From an uncultured Sulfitobacter sp. (GTDB taxonomy: Bacteria; Pseudomonadota; Alphaproteobacteria; Rhodobacterales; Rhodobacteraceae), in the NCBI GenBank assembly GCA_947501805.1, contig CANMXJ010000010.1, positions 1 to 64,000 of the forward strand: DNA of 64,000 bases, in the 5' to 3' direction. This document shows, in pieces, positions 35,867 to 44,859 of this stretch (positions are counted from its first letter, which is position 1; each line of letters begins with the position of its first letter). The notes beneath the pieces were generated by a model, which made no database searches, was not told the DNA's origin, and saw nothing but the letters and a program-made list of their open reading frames with translations. The position numbers were made by a program, and so were the translations under genes.

Positions 35867-37288
35867 ATGACCCAGCCCCCCTTTTCGCCGTTCGATTCTT
35901 CTTTGGATCAAGATACAGCGCTGACAATCCTGCGCGAAGCTGTTGCCGGTGCCGATGACGGCGAGTTGTTTTTTGAACGCCGCCGCTCTGAGGCGCTGAT
36001 GTTTGATGATGGTCGCCTCAAGACCGCAAGTTACGACGCTTCCGAAGGATTCGGCCTGCGTGCGGTGCGCGGCGAGGTGGCGGGATACGCACATTCCACC
36101 GAGATTTCCGAGAACGCACTGCGCCGCGCGTCTGAAACCGCGCGTCTCGCGGTCGGTGATGGCGGCGGCACATGGGCAGATGCACCTGAAGGCACGAACC
36201 GGAAACTCTATACCGATGAAGATCCGATCGAAGGCGCAGCATTTCCGGTCAAGATCGAAACATTGCGTGAAATGGATGATTTCATGCGTAGTCTGGACAA
36301 ACGCGTAGTGCAGGTTAGCGCCAGCATCGCTGCAAGCCTGCAAGAGATTGAAATCCTGCGTCCCGAGGGCACCTCCGTGCGCGACATCCGCCCGATGACA
36401 CGTGTAAATGTATCTGTGATCGTCGAACAGGACGGCCGCCGCGAAAGCGGGTCTGCGGGTGGCGGCGGACGTGTGGGCCTTGATGGGTTGCTCGATCCGG
36501 CAGATTGGCAGGCCAAAGCCCGCGAAGCACTCAGGATCGCCTTGGTAAATCTTGACGCTGTCCCTGCCCCCGCCGGTGTGATGGACGTGGTCCTTGGCCC
36601 CGGTTGGCCCGGTATTTTGCTGCATGAGGCAATTGGACATGGCTTGGAAGGTGATTTCAACCGCAAGGGTAGTTCCGCCTTTGCCGGATTGATGGGCGAA
36701 CAGATTGCGTCCAAAGGGGTGACGGTGCTGGATGATGGCACCATCCCTGACCGGCGCGGCTCTATTTCAGTTGATGATGAAGGCACGCCCAGCGCCAAAA
36801 ACGTGTTGATCGAGGACGGGAAACTGGTCGGTTACATGCAAGACCGCCAGAACGCGCGCCTCATGGGCGTGAAGAGCACCGGCAACGGGCGGCGGCAATC
36901 TTATGCGCATATCCCGATGCCACGCATGACCAACACCTATATGCTGGGCGGCGATGCAGCGCCGGGTGATATTGTCGCTGATCTGAAAGACGGGATTTAT
37001 GCAGTCGGGTTTGGCGGCGGACAGGTGGACATCACCAACGGTAAGTTTGTGTTTTCCTGTACTGAAGCCTACCGCGTTGAAAACGGCGTTGTCGGCGCTC
37101 CTGTCAAAGGCGCGACCCTGATCGGGGACGGCGCAACTGCGCTCAAAAAAATCCGCGCTATTGGCAATGATCCGGCACTCGATCCGGGCATGGGCAATTG
37201 CGGCAAGCAAGGGCAATGGGTGCCTGTTGGCGTGGGCCAGCCGACACTGATGATTGGCGGGCTGACTGTTGGCGGATCGGCGGCTTGA
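35867..37288 (+). CDS. tldD: Metallopeptidase TldD
   Basis: TldD, with TldE/PmbA, forms a zinc protease that matures microcin B17, degrades CcdA-like antitoxins and clears unfolded peptides in other bacteria. The 473-residue protein has the metal motif HEAIGHGLEGD near residue 252, the FNRKGSSAFAG region and the closing GNCGKQGQWVPVGVGQPTL, all family hallmarks. The TldE partner is not in this window. ATG 35867 follows AGGATA; the extended upstream frame is not used. It is divergent from ctaC. Confidence 0.94.
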   Translation: MTQPPFSPFDSSLDQDTALTILREAVAGADDGELFFERRRSEALMFDDGRLKTASYDASEGFGLRAVRGEVAGYAHSTEISENALRRASETARLAVGDGGGTWADAPEGTNRKLYTDEDPIEGAAFPVKIETLREMDDFMRSLDKRVVQVSASIAASLQEIEILRPEGTSVRDIRPMTRVNVSVIVEQDGRRESGSAGGGGRVGLDGLLDPADWQAKAREALRIALVNLDAVPAPAGVMDVVLGPGWPGILLHEAIGHGLEGDFNRKGSSAFAGLMGEQIASKGVTVLDDGTIPDRRGSISVDDEGTPSAKNVLIEDGKLVGYMQDRQNARLMGVKSTGNGRRQSYAHIPMPRMTNTYMLGGDAAPGDIVADLKDGIYAVGFGGGQVDITNGKFVFSCTEAYRVENGVVGAPVKGATLIGDGATALKKIRAIGNDPALDPGMGNCGKQGQWVPVGVGQPTLMIGGLTVGGSAA

Positions 37289-37291
37289 GGT

Positions 37292-37459
37292 ATGCGCGAG
37301 GGTTGGCCCGTCTGGCAGATTGATCCGGTTGCGGCAAAAGAAATCGGTTGGGATTACTGGTTCATTTCATTTCTTGCGGCGGCTCTGCTTCCTTATTTAA
37401 TTGGGTGCTTTTTGGCACTATATTCATGGCTTCCCCAAATCCATCCTTTGAATTCCTAG
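37292..37459 (+). CDS. Short ORF, probable 5' part of a frameshifted membrane protein
   Basis: A 55-codon frame opens at ATG 37292, 3 nt after the tldD stop. It begins MREGWPVWQIDPVAAKEIGW and enters a hydrophobic helix, but ends soon after a run of five T at 37409-37413. Shifting by one base at that run would join it to the following frame and give one protein of about 150 residues with four helices. It could instead be a real small gene coupled to tldD; I lean to the frameshift view. Confidence 0.4.
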   Translation: MREGWPVWQIDPVAAKEIGWDYWFISFLAAALLPYLIGCFLALYSWLPQIHPLNS

Positions 37460-37749
37460 GACTAGTTGGTCTCCTGCTCACATTGGGAATCAAACACATA
37501 ATCATCGGCGTTCTGGTCGGGGTAGTAATCTTTTGGCTCTGTGCGCGTTTGGGATACGGAGGCTGGGGAACCGCCTTGCTGATCGGAGCGCTGGTAGCGA
37601 GTGGAGAGTATCTTCGGCTGTTACTATTCGCCACTCATATAGCCGACACTCGAAATATCCTGATCTTTGCGACAATTGGTATGATAATCGCAGGCATTTT
37701 CTGGATAATGTTACGGATTATGAAACCTTCGGCGTTTTCCTCAAATTAA
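37426..37749 (+). CDS. Membrane protein of unknown function (maybe 3' part of a split gene)
   Basis: The 107-residue product from ATG 37426 has three hydrophobic helices (FLGLVGLLLTLGIKHIIIG, GWGTALLIGALVASG and IFATIGMIIAGIFWIML) and no recognised domain. No ribosome binding site precedes this ATG, and the frame is open back to 37348. The frame 37292-37459 in front supplies a plausible N-terminus if a single base in the T run near 37409 is restored. Without such a repair this may be a pseudogene or a short form. Confidence 0.5.
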   Translation: MASPNPSFEFLGLVGLLLTLGIKHIIIGVLVGVVIFWLCARLGYGGWGTALLIGALVASGEYLRLLLFATHIADTRNILIFATIGMIIAGIFWIMLRIMKPSAFSSN

Positions 37750-37847
37750 TCGCGCAAAAGCCGTTGAACCTAATTGCCCTCATTCGATTCACCCCCTGTT
37801 AACCAGGTCGGCATATACCTGATTCTAGCAACGGACGGAGACACGGG

Positions 37848-38996
37848 ATGACTGACAAGGACGACTATTATCCTTCTTCCACTCACCCCCCACTCCCACC
37901 CACCCCGGAAGATGACCAGTTTTCCTGTCTTCGTTTGTTGCGCTCGCGCCGGGTTGGCATAGCCACGTATAAACGACTGCTGACTGAACACGGCACTGCG
38001 CAAAATGCGCTGGCCGCGCTGCCGGAGGTGGCGCGCGCCGCGGGCGCGTCGGGGTATCAGGTCTGTCCCGAGGGCGTTGTATACGCCGAACTGAAAGCTG
38101 CAAAAGCGGCTGGGGCGCGTTTGATTGCGCAAGGCAGCGCAAACTACCCTGAAATCTTGACGGAGATTGACGATGCACCCCCGTTCTTGTGGGGAATTGG
38201 CGACACTTCCATGTTGTCACGGCCAATGATCTCGATGGTCGGCGCGCGCAACGCGTCCTCTCTTGGCACCCGCATGGCCAAGGCATTGGCCCGTGATCTG
38301 GGGGCTGCAGGATATGTTGTTGTGTCCGGGCTTGCACGCGGCGTGGACGCGGCCGCGCATCTGGCCGCGCTTGATACAGGCACAATCGCTGTACAGGCTG
38401 GCGGCGTCGACGTCATGTATCCGTCCGAAAACACCGGACTTGCAGAATCCATCGCGAAACAGGGACTGCGCCTGTCCGAGCAGCCGATGGGCTTGCAACC
38501 GATGGCGCGTCATTTTCCGTCCCGTAACAGGATTATCTCCGGACTGTCCCGCGCTACAATTGTGGTTGAGGCTGCGGCCAAATCAGGCAGCTTGATCACC
38601 GCACGCGATGCCCTGGATCAGGGTCGGGATGTGCTTGCGGTACCCGGCCACCCGTTTGATGCGCGCGCTTCTGGATGCAACATGTTGCTGCGCGACGGAG
38701 CCACGTTGATCAGGTCCGCCGAAGATGTGTTTGAAGTTCTGGGCCAGCCCGCCGCCTTGGCACGGAAAAAGTCGGGCCCTGCACTAAAGGTGCCCGCGCA
38801 AAAGCGCAGCTTGCGTGAAACGGCCGCTCTGCATCTTCAAGTCCTGTCCCGTCTTGGCCCTTCTCCGGTGGCCGAAGACCAACTTATCCGTGATCTTCAG
38901 GCACCCGCGGCGCAGGTTGCTCCCGTGCTGGTTGATCTGGAACTGGACGGCAAGATCGCACGGCGACCGGGTGGTTTGTTAAGCAAAGTTATCTGA
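37848..38996 (+). CDS. dprA: DNA-processing protein DprA
   Basis: DprA loads RecA onto incoming single-stranded DNA in natural transformation. The 382-residue protein has an N-terminal helix-hairpin-helix/SAM-like part (about residues 25-100), the Rossmann domain with SMVGARNASSLGTRMA and SGLARGVDAAAHLAAL, and GVDVMYPSEN plus the FPSRNRIISGLS motif. A C-terminal winged-helix part (about residues 310-380) follows, as in longer DprA proteins. Neighbouring topA is the usual alphaproteobacterial partner. Confidence 0.95.
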   Translation: MTDKDDYYPSSTHPPLPPTPEDDQFSCLRLLRSRRVGIATYKRLLTEHGTAQNALAALPEVARAAGASGYQVCPEGVVYAELKAAKAAGARLIAQGSANYPEILTEIDDAPPFLWGIGDTSMLSRPMISMVGARNASSLGTRMAKALARDLGAAGYVVVSGLARGVDAAAHLAALDTGTIAVQAGGVDVMYPSENTGLAESIAKQGLRLSEQPMGLQPMARHFPSRNRIISGLSRATIVVEAAAKSGSLITARDALDQGRDVLAVPGHPFDARASGCNMLLRDGATLIRSAEDVFEVLGQPAALARKKSGPALKVPAQKRSLRETAALHLQVLSRLGPSPVAEDQLIRDLQAPAAQVAPVLVDLELDGKIARRPGGLLSKVI

Positions 38997-39137
38997 AATC
39001 CCGATGAATTCTGAAATAGTTTTCCGCACAGAACCGGCGTTCCGCGCTGCCCGATCTGTGCATACCAAATTCTTCGGAACCGTGGCCATTCGACCGCAAC
39101 AACAAAGTCTTATCTAGGCACCAACTAAGCTGTCGCA

Positions 39138-39160
39138 TTGACAATGCCCCCCCCAATCCC
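39138..39160 (+). promoter_or_regulatory. Possible topA promoter with a C8 tract in the spacer
   Basis: A perfect TTGACA (39138-39143) is followed by a run of eight C (39147-39154). The -10 position 17 nt downstream (ACATGT) is a poor match. The element lies about 70 nt before the topA start. Confidence 0.3.
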
Positions 39161-39213
39161 ACATGTGACACCGCAAAGACCACCCCAATCTCCCACGTAA
39201 GGTGCTTACATTT

Positions 39214-41856
39214 ATGCCTGTAGTTGTTGTCGAATCCCCGGCCAAAGCCAAAACGATCAACAAGTATTTGGGCGATAACTACGTCGTTCTGGCATCATAT
39301 GGTCATGTGCGCGACCTACCGCCGAAAGACGGATCGGTCGACACCGACCACGATTTCGATATGAAATGGGAAATTGCCAGCGACAGCAAAAAACATGTCA
39401 AAGCGATTGCGGATGCACTGGCGGACGACAACGAACTGATCCTCGCAACCGACCCCGACCGCGAAGGCGAGGCGATCAGTTGGCACTTGCAAGAGGCGTT
39501 AACCAAGCGCAAGTCGATCAAGAAAGACACGCCCGTCAGCCGCGTGGTGTTTAACCAGATCACCAAGAAGGCCGTGACCGAGGCAATGGAAAACCCCCGC
39601 CAGGTGGATATGCCGCTGGTGGAAGCGTACCTTGCACGGCGTGCGCTTGATTATCTGGTGGGATTCAAGCTGTCGCCGGTTTTGTGGCGCAAATTGCCCG
39701 GTGCAAAGTCGGCGGGTCGCGTGCAATCGGTGACGCTGCGCATCATTGTCGAGCGCGAGATGGAAATCGAAGCTTTCCGCAATCGCGAATACTGGACGGT
39801 CAAGGCATTGCTCACCACGCCGAGGGGGCAGGAATTCGAAGCACGCCTGACAACCTTGGCCGGCAAGAAACTCGACAAGTTCGACATTGCGGACAGCACA
39901 CAGGCTGAAATGGCCGTTCAAGCAATCAGCTCACGTGATTTGTCTGTCACGTCTGTTGAAGCAAAACCTGCCACACGCAATCCGTCCGCGCCTTTCATGA
40001 CGTCGACCTTGCAACAAGAGGCCAGCCGCAAGTTCGGTATGGGCGCACGCCAAACCATGTCCACCGCCCAACGCCTGTATGAGGCAGGACACATTACCTA
40101 TATGCGAACAGACGGTATCGATATGGCCCCCGAAGCCATTGTCATGGCGCGGGATGCGATCAAAGATCGTTATGGCGCGGAATACATCCCGTCCGAGCCG
40201 CGGATTTACAAAAATAAAGCCAAGAACGCGCAGGAAGCCCACGAATGTATCCGCCCGACGGATATGGCCAAAGACGCACCTTCGCTCAAACTCGAATCTG
40301 ATCAGGCGAAACTATATGATCTGATTTGGAAGCGCACACTGGCATGCCAGATGGCCAGTGCCAAACTGGAACGCACCACTGTCGAAATCGGCAGCAAGGA
40401 CAGCCAAGTTGGCCTGCGTGCGACTGGGCAGGTCATGTTGTTTGACGGTTTTCTGCGCGTTTATGAAGAAGGCCGCGATGATGTCGTGGACGAGGACGAC
40501 AAGCGCCTGCCGCAAATCTCGGATGGCGACACCATGGACAAACGCTCCGTCACGCCCGAGCAACATTTCACGCAGCCACCGCCCCGCTATACCGAAGCGA
40601 CACTGGTGAAACGGATGGAAGAGCTGGGCATCGGCCGCCCCTCCACCTACGCCAGTATTGTGACAACCATTCAGGATCGTGGCTACGTGCGCCGCGAAGG
40701 GCAGCGGTTGATCCCAGAGGACAAGGGACGGTTGGTGACGGCTTTCCTTGAAAACTATTTCCGCAAGTACATCGGCTATGATTTCACTGCCGATCTGGAA
40801 GACCAGTTGGATAAAGTGTCGGCGAATGATGCGGACTACAAAGACGTGCTTGAGCGGTTCTGGCGCGATTTTTCAGCGGCGATTGCGGAAACCGCTGATT
40901 TGCGCATCACCGAAGTCCTTGAAAAAATCAACGAAGTACTGGAACCACATCTGTTTCCGCCACTAGAAGACGGGGGCGATCCACGTCTGTGCCCCAACTG
41001 TGGTAAGGGCCGCCTTTCCATGCGCACCGCGCGCTCAGGCGGCGCATTCATCGGCTGCTCCAGCTACCCTGAATGCCGCTATACCCGCCCCTTTGGTCCA
41101 CCGAACCCCGAAGCAGAAGCATCCGCTATTCCCCCGGACGGCAAGTTGCTTGGAACCGATGCAGGTGATGAAATCCGCGTCTTCAAGGGGCGCTTTGGCC
41201 CTTATGTCCAGCGGGGCGAAGTCACCGAAGAGAACAAGAAACCGCCACGCCAGTCGATTCCCAAAGATTGGGAGCCGGAGGAGTTGGAGCTTGAGCGTGC
41301 CTTGATGTTGCTGTCGCTGCCACGTGAAATCGGGCCGCACCCCGAGGATGGCATCACGGTCTGGGCCAACATCGGGCGCTACGGGCCGTACCTTAAACAC
41401 GCCCCCAGCACATCGGATCGCGGTGGCACCAATGCCAACCTTGAGGACATTGACGAAGTATTCACCGTCGGCATGAACCGAGCCGTGCAATTGTTGGCCG
41501 AAAAGGTCGCCAGCCGCGGCGGCCGGGGTCAGGCCGCAAAACCGCTGCGCGAATTGGGCGAACATCCGGTGGCGGGTGGTCCGGTTAATGTGATGAAGGG
41601 CAAATACGGTCCTTACGTGAAGTGGGAAAAGATCAATGCGACGATCCCCGACACCATCGAGCCTGATGACATTACCCTCGATCAGGCCGTTACCTTGATC
41701 GACGAACGGGCCGAGAAGGCGGGCAAAAAGAAACCAGCTGCAAAAAAGAAGGCGGCACCGAAGAAAAAGGCCGCTCCAAAAAAAGCTGCGACCAAAAAAC
41801 CGGCAGCCACAAAACCTGCTACAAAAAAGAAAGCCTCCGTCGAAAAAGACAAATGA
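39214..41856 (+). CDS. topA: DNA topoisomerase I
   Basis: TopA relaxes negative supercoils by passing one strand through a transient nick. The 880-residue product starts MPVVVVESPAKAKTINKYLG (Toprim domain with LATDPDREGEAISWHL acidic motif) and has the catalytic tyrosine in AGHITYMRTDGIDM near residue 300. A C-terminal zinc-ribbon with CPNCGKGRLSMR and the matching YPECRYTRPFG follows, with extra FGPYV repeats. The last 50 residues are a Lys/Ala/Pro-rich tail typical of alphaproteobacterial TopA. ATG 39214 is the start found in homologues. Confidence 0.96.
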   Translation: MPVVVVESPAKAKTINKYLGDNYVVLASYGHVRDLPPKDGSVDTDHDFDMKWEIASDSKKHVKAIADALADDNELILATDPDREGEAISWHLQEALTKRKSIKKDTPVSRVVFNQITKKAVTEAMENPRQVDMPLVEAYLARRALDYLVGFKLSPVLWRKLPGAKSAGRVQSVTLRIIVEREMEIEAFRNREYWTVKALLTTPRGQEFEARLTTLAGKKLDKFDIADSTQAEMAVQAISSRDLSVTSVEAKPATRNPSAPFMTSTLQQEASRKFGMGARQTMSTAQRLYEAGHITYMRTDGIDMAPEAIVMARDAIKDRYGAEYIPSEPRIYKNKAKNAQEAHECIRPTDMAKDAPSLKLESDQAKLYDLIWKRTLACQMASAKLERTTVEIGSKDSQVGLRATGQVMLFDGFLRVYEEGRDDVVDEDDKRLPQISDGDTMDKRSVTPEQHFTQPPPRYTEATLVKRMEELGIGRPSTYASIVTTIQDRGYVRREGQRLIPEDKGRLVTAFLENYFRKYIGYDFTADLEDQLDKVSANDADYKDVLERFWRDFSAAIAETADLRITEVLEKINEVLEPHLFPPLEDGGDPRLCPNCGKGRLSMRTARSGGAFIGCSSYPECRYTRPFGPPNPEAEASAIPPDGKLLGTDAGDEIRVFKGRFGPYVQRGEVTEENKKPPRQSIPKDWEPEELELERALMLLSLPREIGPHPEDGITVWANIGRYGPYLKHAPSTSDRGGTNANLEDIDEVFTVGMNRAVQLLAEKVASRGGRGQAAKPLRELGEHPVAGGPVNVMKGKYGPYVKWEKINATIPDTIEPDDITLDQAVTLIDERAEKAGKKKPAAKKKAAPKKKAAPKKAATKKPAATKPATKKKASVEKDK

Positions 41857-41944
41857 GCTCCGCCTCATAACTTCGTGATTTGTAACCTCGCGCATGCACT
41901 GTCAGATCAGCCGTTAAAGAAAGAAACGGATGAAAGGCAGAGCA

Positions 41945-42508
41945 ATGTCACAAACCCTATTCACACGGCGCGCAATTATGGCAGGCGGCACAGCGGCGCT
42001 GTTTACCCCGTCCATTTTACCGGCCGAGACGGATGATCCGATCGGAGTGCGGCGAAACATAACCAGCTTTGCTTCGCAAAACTGGCAGGATCACTTTGAT
42101 ACCTTGGGGAAAGCGGCGATTGTCGCTGACACTACATCGCGGGCGCTACATTTCTGGCACGGGGATGGCACCGACTATCGCGTCTATCCCACCTCAGTCC
42201 CTATGACCGAAGAACTGACCAAGCGCGGCTATACAAAAATCGTACGCAAGAAAGAAGGACCGGACTGGACCCCGACCGCGTCGATGATGGAACGCTTTCC
42301 GGACTACAAATATATGCCGCCAGGACCAGATAATCCGCTTGGCACCCATGCAATGTACCTCGACTGGCCCGCCTATATCATTCACGGGACACATGACACG
42401 CGCAAGATCGGGCGTCGCTCTTCTGACGGCTGCATCGGCCTGTACAACGAAAAAATCGCCGAGTTGTTTGCACTTTGTCCGATCGGCACACAAGTGCGCA
42501 TTATCTGA
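41945..42508 (+). CDS. L,D-transpeptidase (YkuD) family protein
   Basis: The 187-residue protein has a YkuD domain. The catalytic motif is HGTHDTRKIGRRSSDGCIGLYN, spanning about residues 149-170, with the nucleophilic Cys and the conserved His and Arg. Such enzymes make 3-3 crosslinks in peptidoglycan or attach proteins to it. The N-terminus (FTRRAIMAGGTAALFTPSIL) has a twin-arginine followed by a hydrophobic stretch, suggesting export, possibly by Tat. ATG 41945 follows AAAGG by seven bases; ATG 41930 would add five residues. Confidence 0.9.
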   Translation: MSQTLFTRRAIMAGGTAALFTPSILPAETDDPIGVRRNITSFASQNWQDHFDTLGKAAIVADTTSRALHFWHGDGTDYRVYPTSVPMTEELTKRGYTKIVRKKEGPDWTPTASMMERFPDYKYMPPGPDNPLGTHAMYLDWPAYIIHGTHDTRKIGRRSSDGCIGLYNEKIAELFALCPIGTQVRII

Positions 42509-42517
42509 TCCTCTGTC

Positions 42518-42589
42518 CCCTCTCGAAGCGTTTGACACTGCCGCAATGCAGCGTCACAAACATGTCAACGAAATTGACCTTCGAGAGGG
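42518..42589 (+). promoter_or_regulatory. Inverted repeat that can hide the scoA ribosome binding site
   Basis: CCCTCTCGAAG (42518-42528) and CTTCGAGAGGG (42579-42589) are perfect 11-nt complements 50 nt apart. The right arm contains the GAGAGGG that serves as ribosome binding site for scoA (ATG 42599). Inside the loop a second partial hairpin (TGAC.CTGC against GCAG.GTCA around 42533-42556) can form. A TTGACA at 42532-42537 inside the repeat could be a -35 element; in that case the arms would act on DNA and not RNA. Confidence 0.5.
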
Positions 42590-42598
42590 AACAAACCC

Positions 42599-43303
42599 AT
42601 GAAAAAAGTCTATGGATCAGCCGCCGAGGCGCTGGAGGGCGTGCTGGCGGACGGTATGCTGATCGCTTCCGGTGGCTTCGGCCTTTGCGGGATTCCGGAA
42701 TTGTTGTTGCAAGCGATAAAGGAAAACGGCGCAAAAAACCTGACGTTTGCGTCCAACAATGCAGGTGTGGATGACTTTGGTATCGGCATTCTGTTGCAGA
42801 CCAAGCAGGTCAAGAAAATGATCAGCTCTTATGTCGGTGAAAATGCCGAGTTTATGCGCCAGTACCTTTCTGGCGAACTGGAGCTTGAGTTCAACCCCCA
42901 AGGCACGCTGGCCGAGCGCATGCGTGCTGGCGGCTGCGGTATTCCGGGTTTCTACACCAAGACCGGCGTTGGCACGGTCATTGCCGAGGGCAAGGAAGTC
43001 AAAGAATTCAACGGAGAGGAATACATCCTCGAAGAAGGAATCTTTGCCGACCTCAGCATCGTGAAAGCGTGGAAAGCAGATGAGACAGGAAATCTTGTGT
43101 TCCGCAAAACTGCGCGCAACTTCAACCCGCCCGCCGCCATGTGTGGCAAGATCTGTATTGTCGAGGTCGAAGAGATTGTGCCGACTGGTTCGCTTGATCC
43201 CGACAACATCCACCTGCCCGGCATCTATGTGCACCGCATTGTTCAGGGTGATCACGAGAAACGTATCGAACAGCGGACAACCCGCAAGCGCGAGGAGGCT
43301 TGA
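42599..43303 (+). CDS. scoA: Succinyl-CoA:3-ketoacid CoA-transferase subunit A
   Basis: ScoA and ScoB form the enzyme that moves CoA from succinyl-CoA to acetoacetate, used in acetoacetate and polyhydroxybutyrate breakdown. The 234-residue subunit shows the CoA-transferase family I signature GGFGLCGIPELLL near residue 23, SNNAGVDDFGIG and GAGGCGIPGFYTKTGVGT-like glycine-rich loop (AGGCGIPGFYTKTGVGT). Length is normal. It lies 3 nt before scoB. The upstream inverted repeat suggests control of translation start. Confidence 0.95.
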   Translation: MKKVYGSAAEALEGVLADGMLIASGGFGLCGIPELLLQAIKENGAKNLTFASNNAGVDDFGIGILLQTKQVKKMISSYVGENAEFMRQYLSGELELEFNPQGTLAERMRAGGCGIPGFYTKTGVGTVIAEGKEVKEFNGEEYILEEGIFADLSIVKAWKADETGNLVFRKTARNFNPPAAMCGKICIVEVEEIVPTGSLDPDNIHLPGIYVHRIVQGDHEKRIEQRTTRKREEA

Positions 43304-43306
43304 ATT

Positions 43307-43930
43307 ATGGCTTGGGACAGAAACCAGATGGCCGCGCGGGCCGCACGTGAACTCGAAGACGGCATGTATGTGAACCTCGGCATCGGTATTCCGACGCTGG
43401 TGGCAAACTATGTGGGCGACAAGGATATCACCCTGCAGTCAGAGAATGGCATGCTGGGCATGGGTCCGTTCCCCTATGAGGGTGAAGAGGACGCCGACCT
43501 GATCAACGCAGGCAAGCAAACGATCACTGAAATGGACCGTACCGCATACTTTGATTCTGCTACTTCCTTCGGCATGATCCGTGGTGGCAAGATCGCAGCG
43601 GCGATCTTGGGGGCCATGGAAGTTGCCGAAAACGGTGATCTGGCGAACTGGATGATCCCTGGCAAGCTGGTCAAGGGCATGGGCGGCGCAATGGATCTTG
43701 TTGCGGGCGTCGGAAAAGTGATCGTTGTCATGGATCACACCAATAAGCACGGCGACAGCAAAGTGCTCAAGGAATGTACGCTACCGCTCACCGGTAAAGG
43801 CGTTGTTGACCGCATCATCACCAATCTGGGTGTGCTGGACGTGGTCGAAGGTGGCCTGCGGATTGTCGAATGTGCAGACGGTGTGAGCGAAGAAGAATTG
43901 CGCGCATCCACAGAAGCGACATTGGTCTAA
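43307..43930 (+). CDS. scoB: Succinyl-CoA:3-ketoacid CoA-transferase subunit B
   Basis: The 207-residue subunit B carries the active-site glutamate in [14 protein letters not shown] near residue 45, preceded by [16 protein letters not shown]. The later [19 protein letters not shown] is also characteristic. It is transcribed with scoA and is followed at 22 nt by a strong rho-independent terminator, which closes the operon. Confidence 0.96.
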   Translation: MAWDRNQMAARAARELEDGMYVNLGIGIPTLVANYVGDKDITLQSENGMLGMGPFPYEGEEDADLINAGKQTITEMDRTAYFDSATSFGMIRGGKIAAAILGAMEVAENGDLANWMIPGKLVKGMGGAMDLVAGVGKVIVVMDHTNKHGDSKVLKECTLPLTGKGVVDRIITNLGVLDVVEGGLRIVECADGVSEEELRASTEATLV

Positions 43931-43951
43931 CCCGCAACACTATATACTCAT

Positions 43952-43997
43952 GTCCCCGCCATGTACCGAAACGGTAACTGGCGGGGACGTTTTTTTT
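43952..43997 (+). terminator. Rho-independent terminator of scoAB
   Basis: GTCCCCGCCA (43952-43961) and TGGCGGGGAC (43979-43988) pair perfectly over 10 bp, with a further TACCG/CGGTA inner stem and a three-base loop. Eight T (43990-43997) follow. This is the clearest terminator of the window. Confidence 0.95.
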
Positions 43998-44046
43998 CAT
44001 CAGATGACATCAAATCAAACTTGTGAAAGTTTCGACCTCCGCAAGC

Positions 44047-44859
44047 TCAGTTCAAAGCAGCGAACACACAGCCATCCGAGATCAATTCTGGCGGTGTCTG
44101 GCATAGCCCCTTTGCCACCTGAAACGCGGCCAGCACTTTGGGTACATAGTCACGGGTTTCCGGAAATGGCGGCACTCCTGCATGTTTGCGTACGGACCCT
44201 TCGCCAGCATTGTATCCGGCAAGCACAAGAATAGGGTCGCTGTCGAATTCCTGCATCAACCAATCGAGATATTTGACGCCGCCTGTTATGTTCTCTTTGG
44301 CAACGAGGCTGTCACCCACCCCAAACCGCGAGGCGGTGTCTGGCATCAATTGCATCAGGCCTTGTGCCCCTGCCCTGCTTACCGCATCTGCCTTACCGGC
44401 TGACTCGACAGTAATGACGGCCAGCACCAATGCAGGCGATACCTGTGTGCCGATGGTTGAACGCAGAATATCGATGCCATTGGTACGTGCGATGTCCTGC
44501 ATCTGTTGCAGACGCGGTGCGGGCACCTTGCTTGTTGCCCCGGCCAAGGTCGTAATCGCCTTTTGCAACCGTCCAGGTCCGGCGCTTGCCGCAGCAGGTG
44601 ACACCTTTTCCCAGAACCAGTCATATTGACCCGGTGTCTGGCGTGTGACGGTGCCAGCCGGGTTCGCAGCGGCTACTGGCACTTCCGCCTCTGACGGGGC
44701 AGCAGGGACAATTTGGATGTTGATCCGGTTCTTGCTGCCCGACTTTGGCGGTTTTATCCGTTTTGCACTGAAGTCGGGAAAGGGCTTTGGCCCCTCCGCA
44801 TAGGCCGGAACCATGCTGAGCGCTCCCAAAAGGAGCGAATACTTTAGAAATCGGGTCAT
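44047..44859 (-). CDS. Lytic transglycosylase (SLT domain)
   Basis: The 270-residue precursor has a signal peptide (MTRFLKYSLLLGALSMVPAYA), a Pro/Ala-rich linker, and a C-terminal SLT-type lytic transglycosylase domain. The catalytic glutamate is in ITVESAGKADAVS, followed by GAQGLMQLMPDTASRFG and AGYNAGEGSVRK. Such enzymes cut the glycan strands of peptidoglycan. The gene is divergent from the Flp pilin genes with 369 nt between them, so it may help pass the pilus channel through the wall. This link rests on position only. Confidence 0.92.
   Translation of the reverse strand: MTRFLKYSLLLGALSMVPAYAEGPKPFPDFSAKRIKPPKSGSKNRINIQIVPAAPSEAEVPVAAANPAGTVTRQTPGQYDWFWEKVSPAAASAGPGRLQKAITTLAGATSKVPAPRLQQMQDIARTNGIDILRSTIGTQVSPALVLAVITVESAGKADAVSRAGAQGLMQLMPDTASRFGVGDSLVAKENITGGVKYLDWLMQEFDSDPILVLAGYNAGEGSVRKHAGVPPFPETRDYVPKVLAAFQVAKGLCQTPPELISDGCVFAALN

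Noticed and set aside
35672-36640. A 322-codon minus-strand frame opposite tldD
   Set aside because: TldD on the plus strand has its family motifs; the antisense frame has a cysteine- and histidine-rich random composition.
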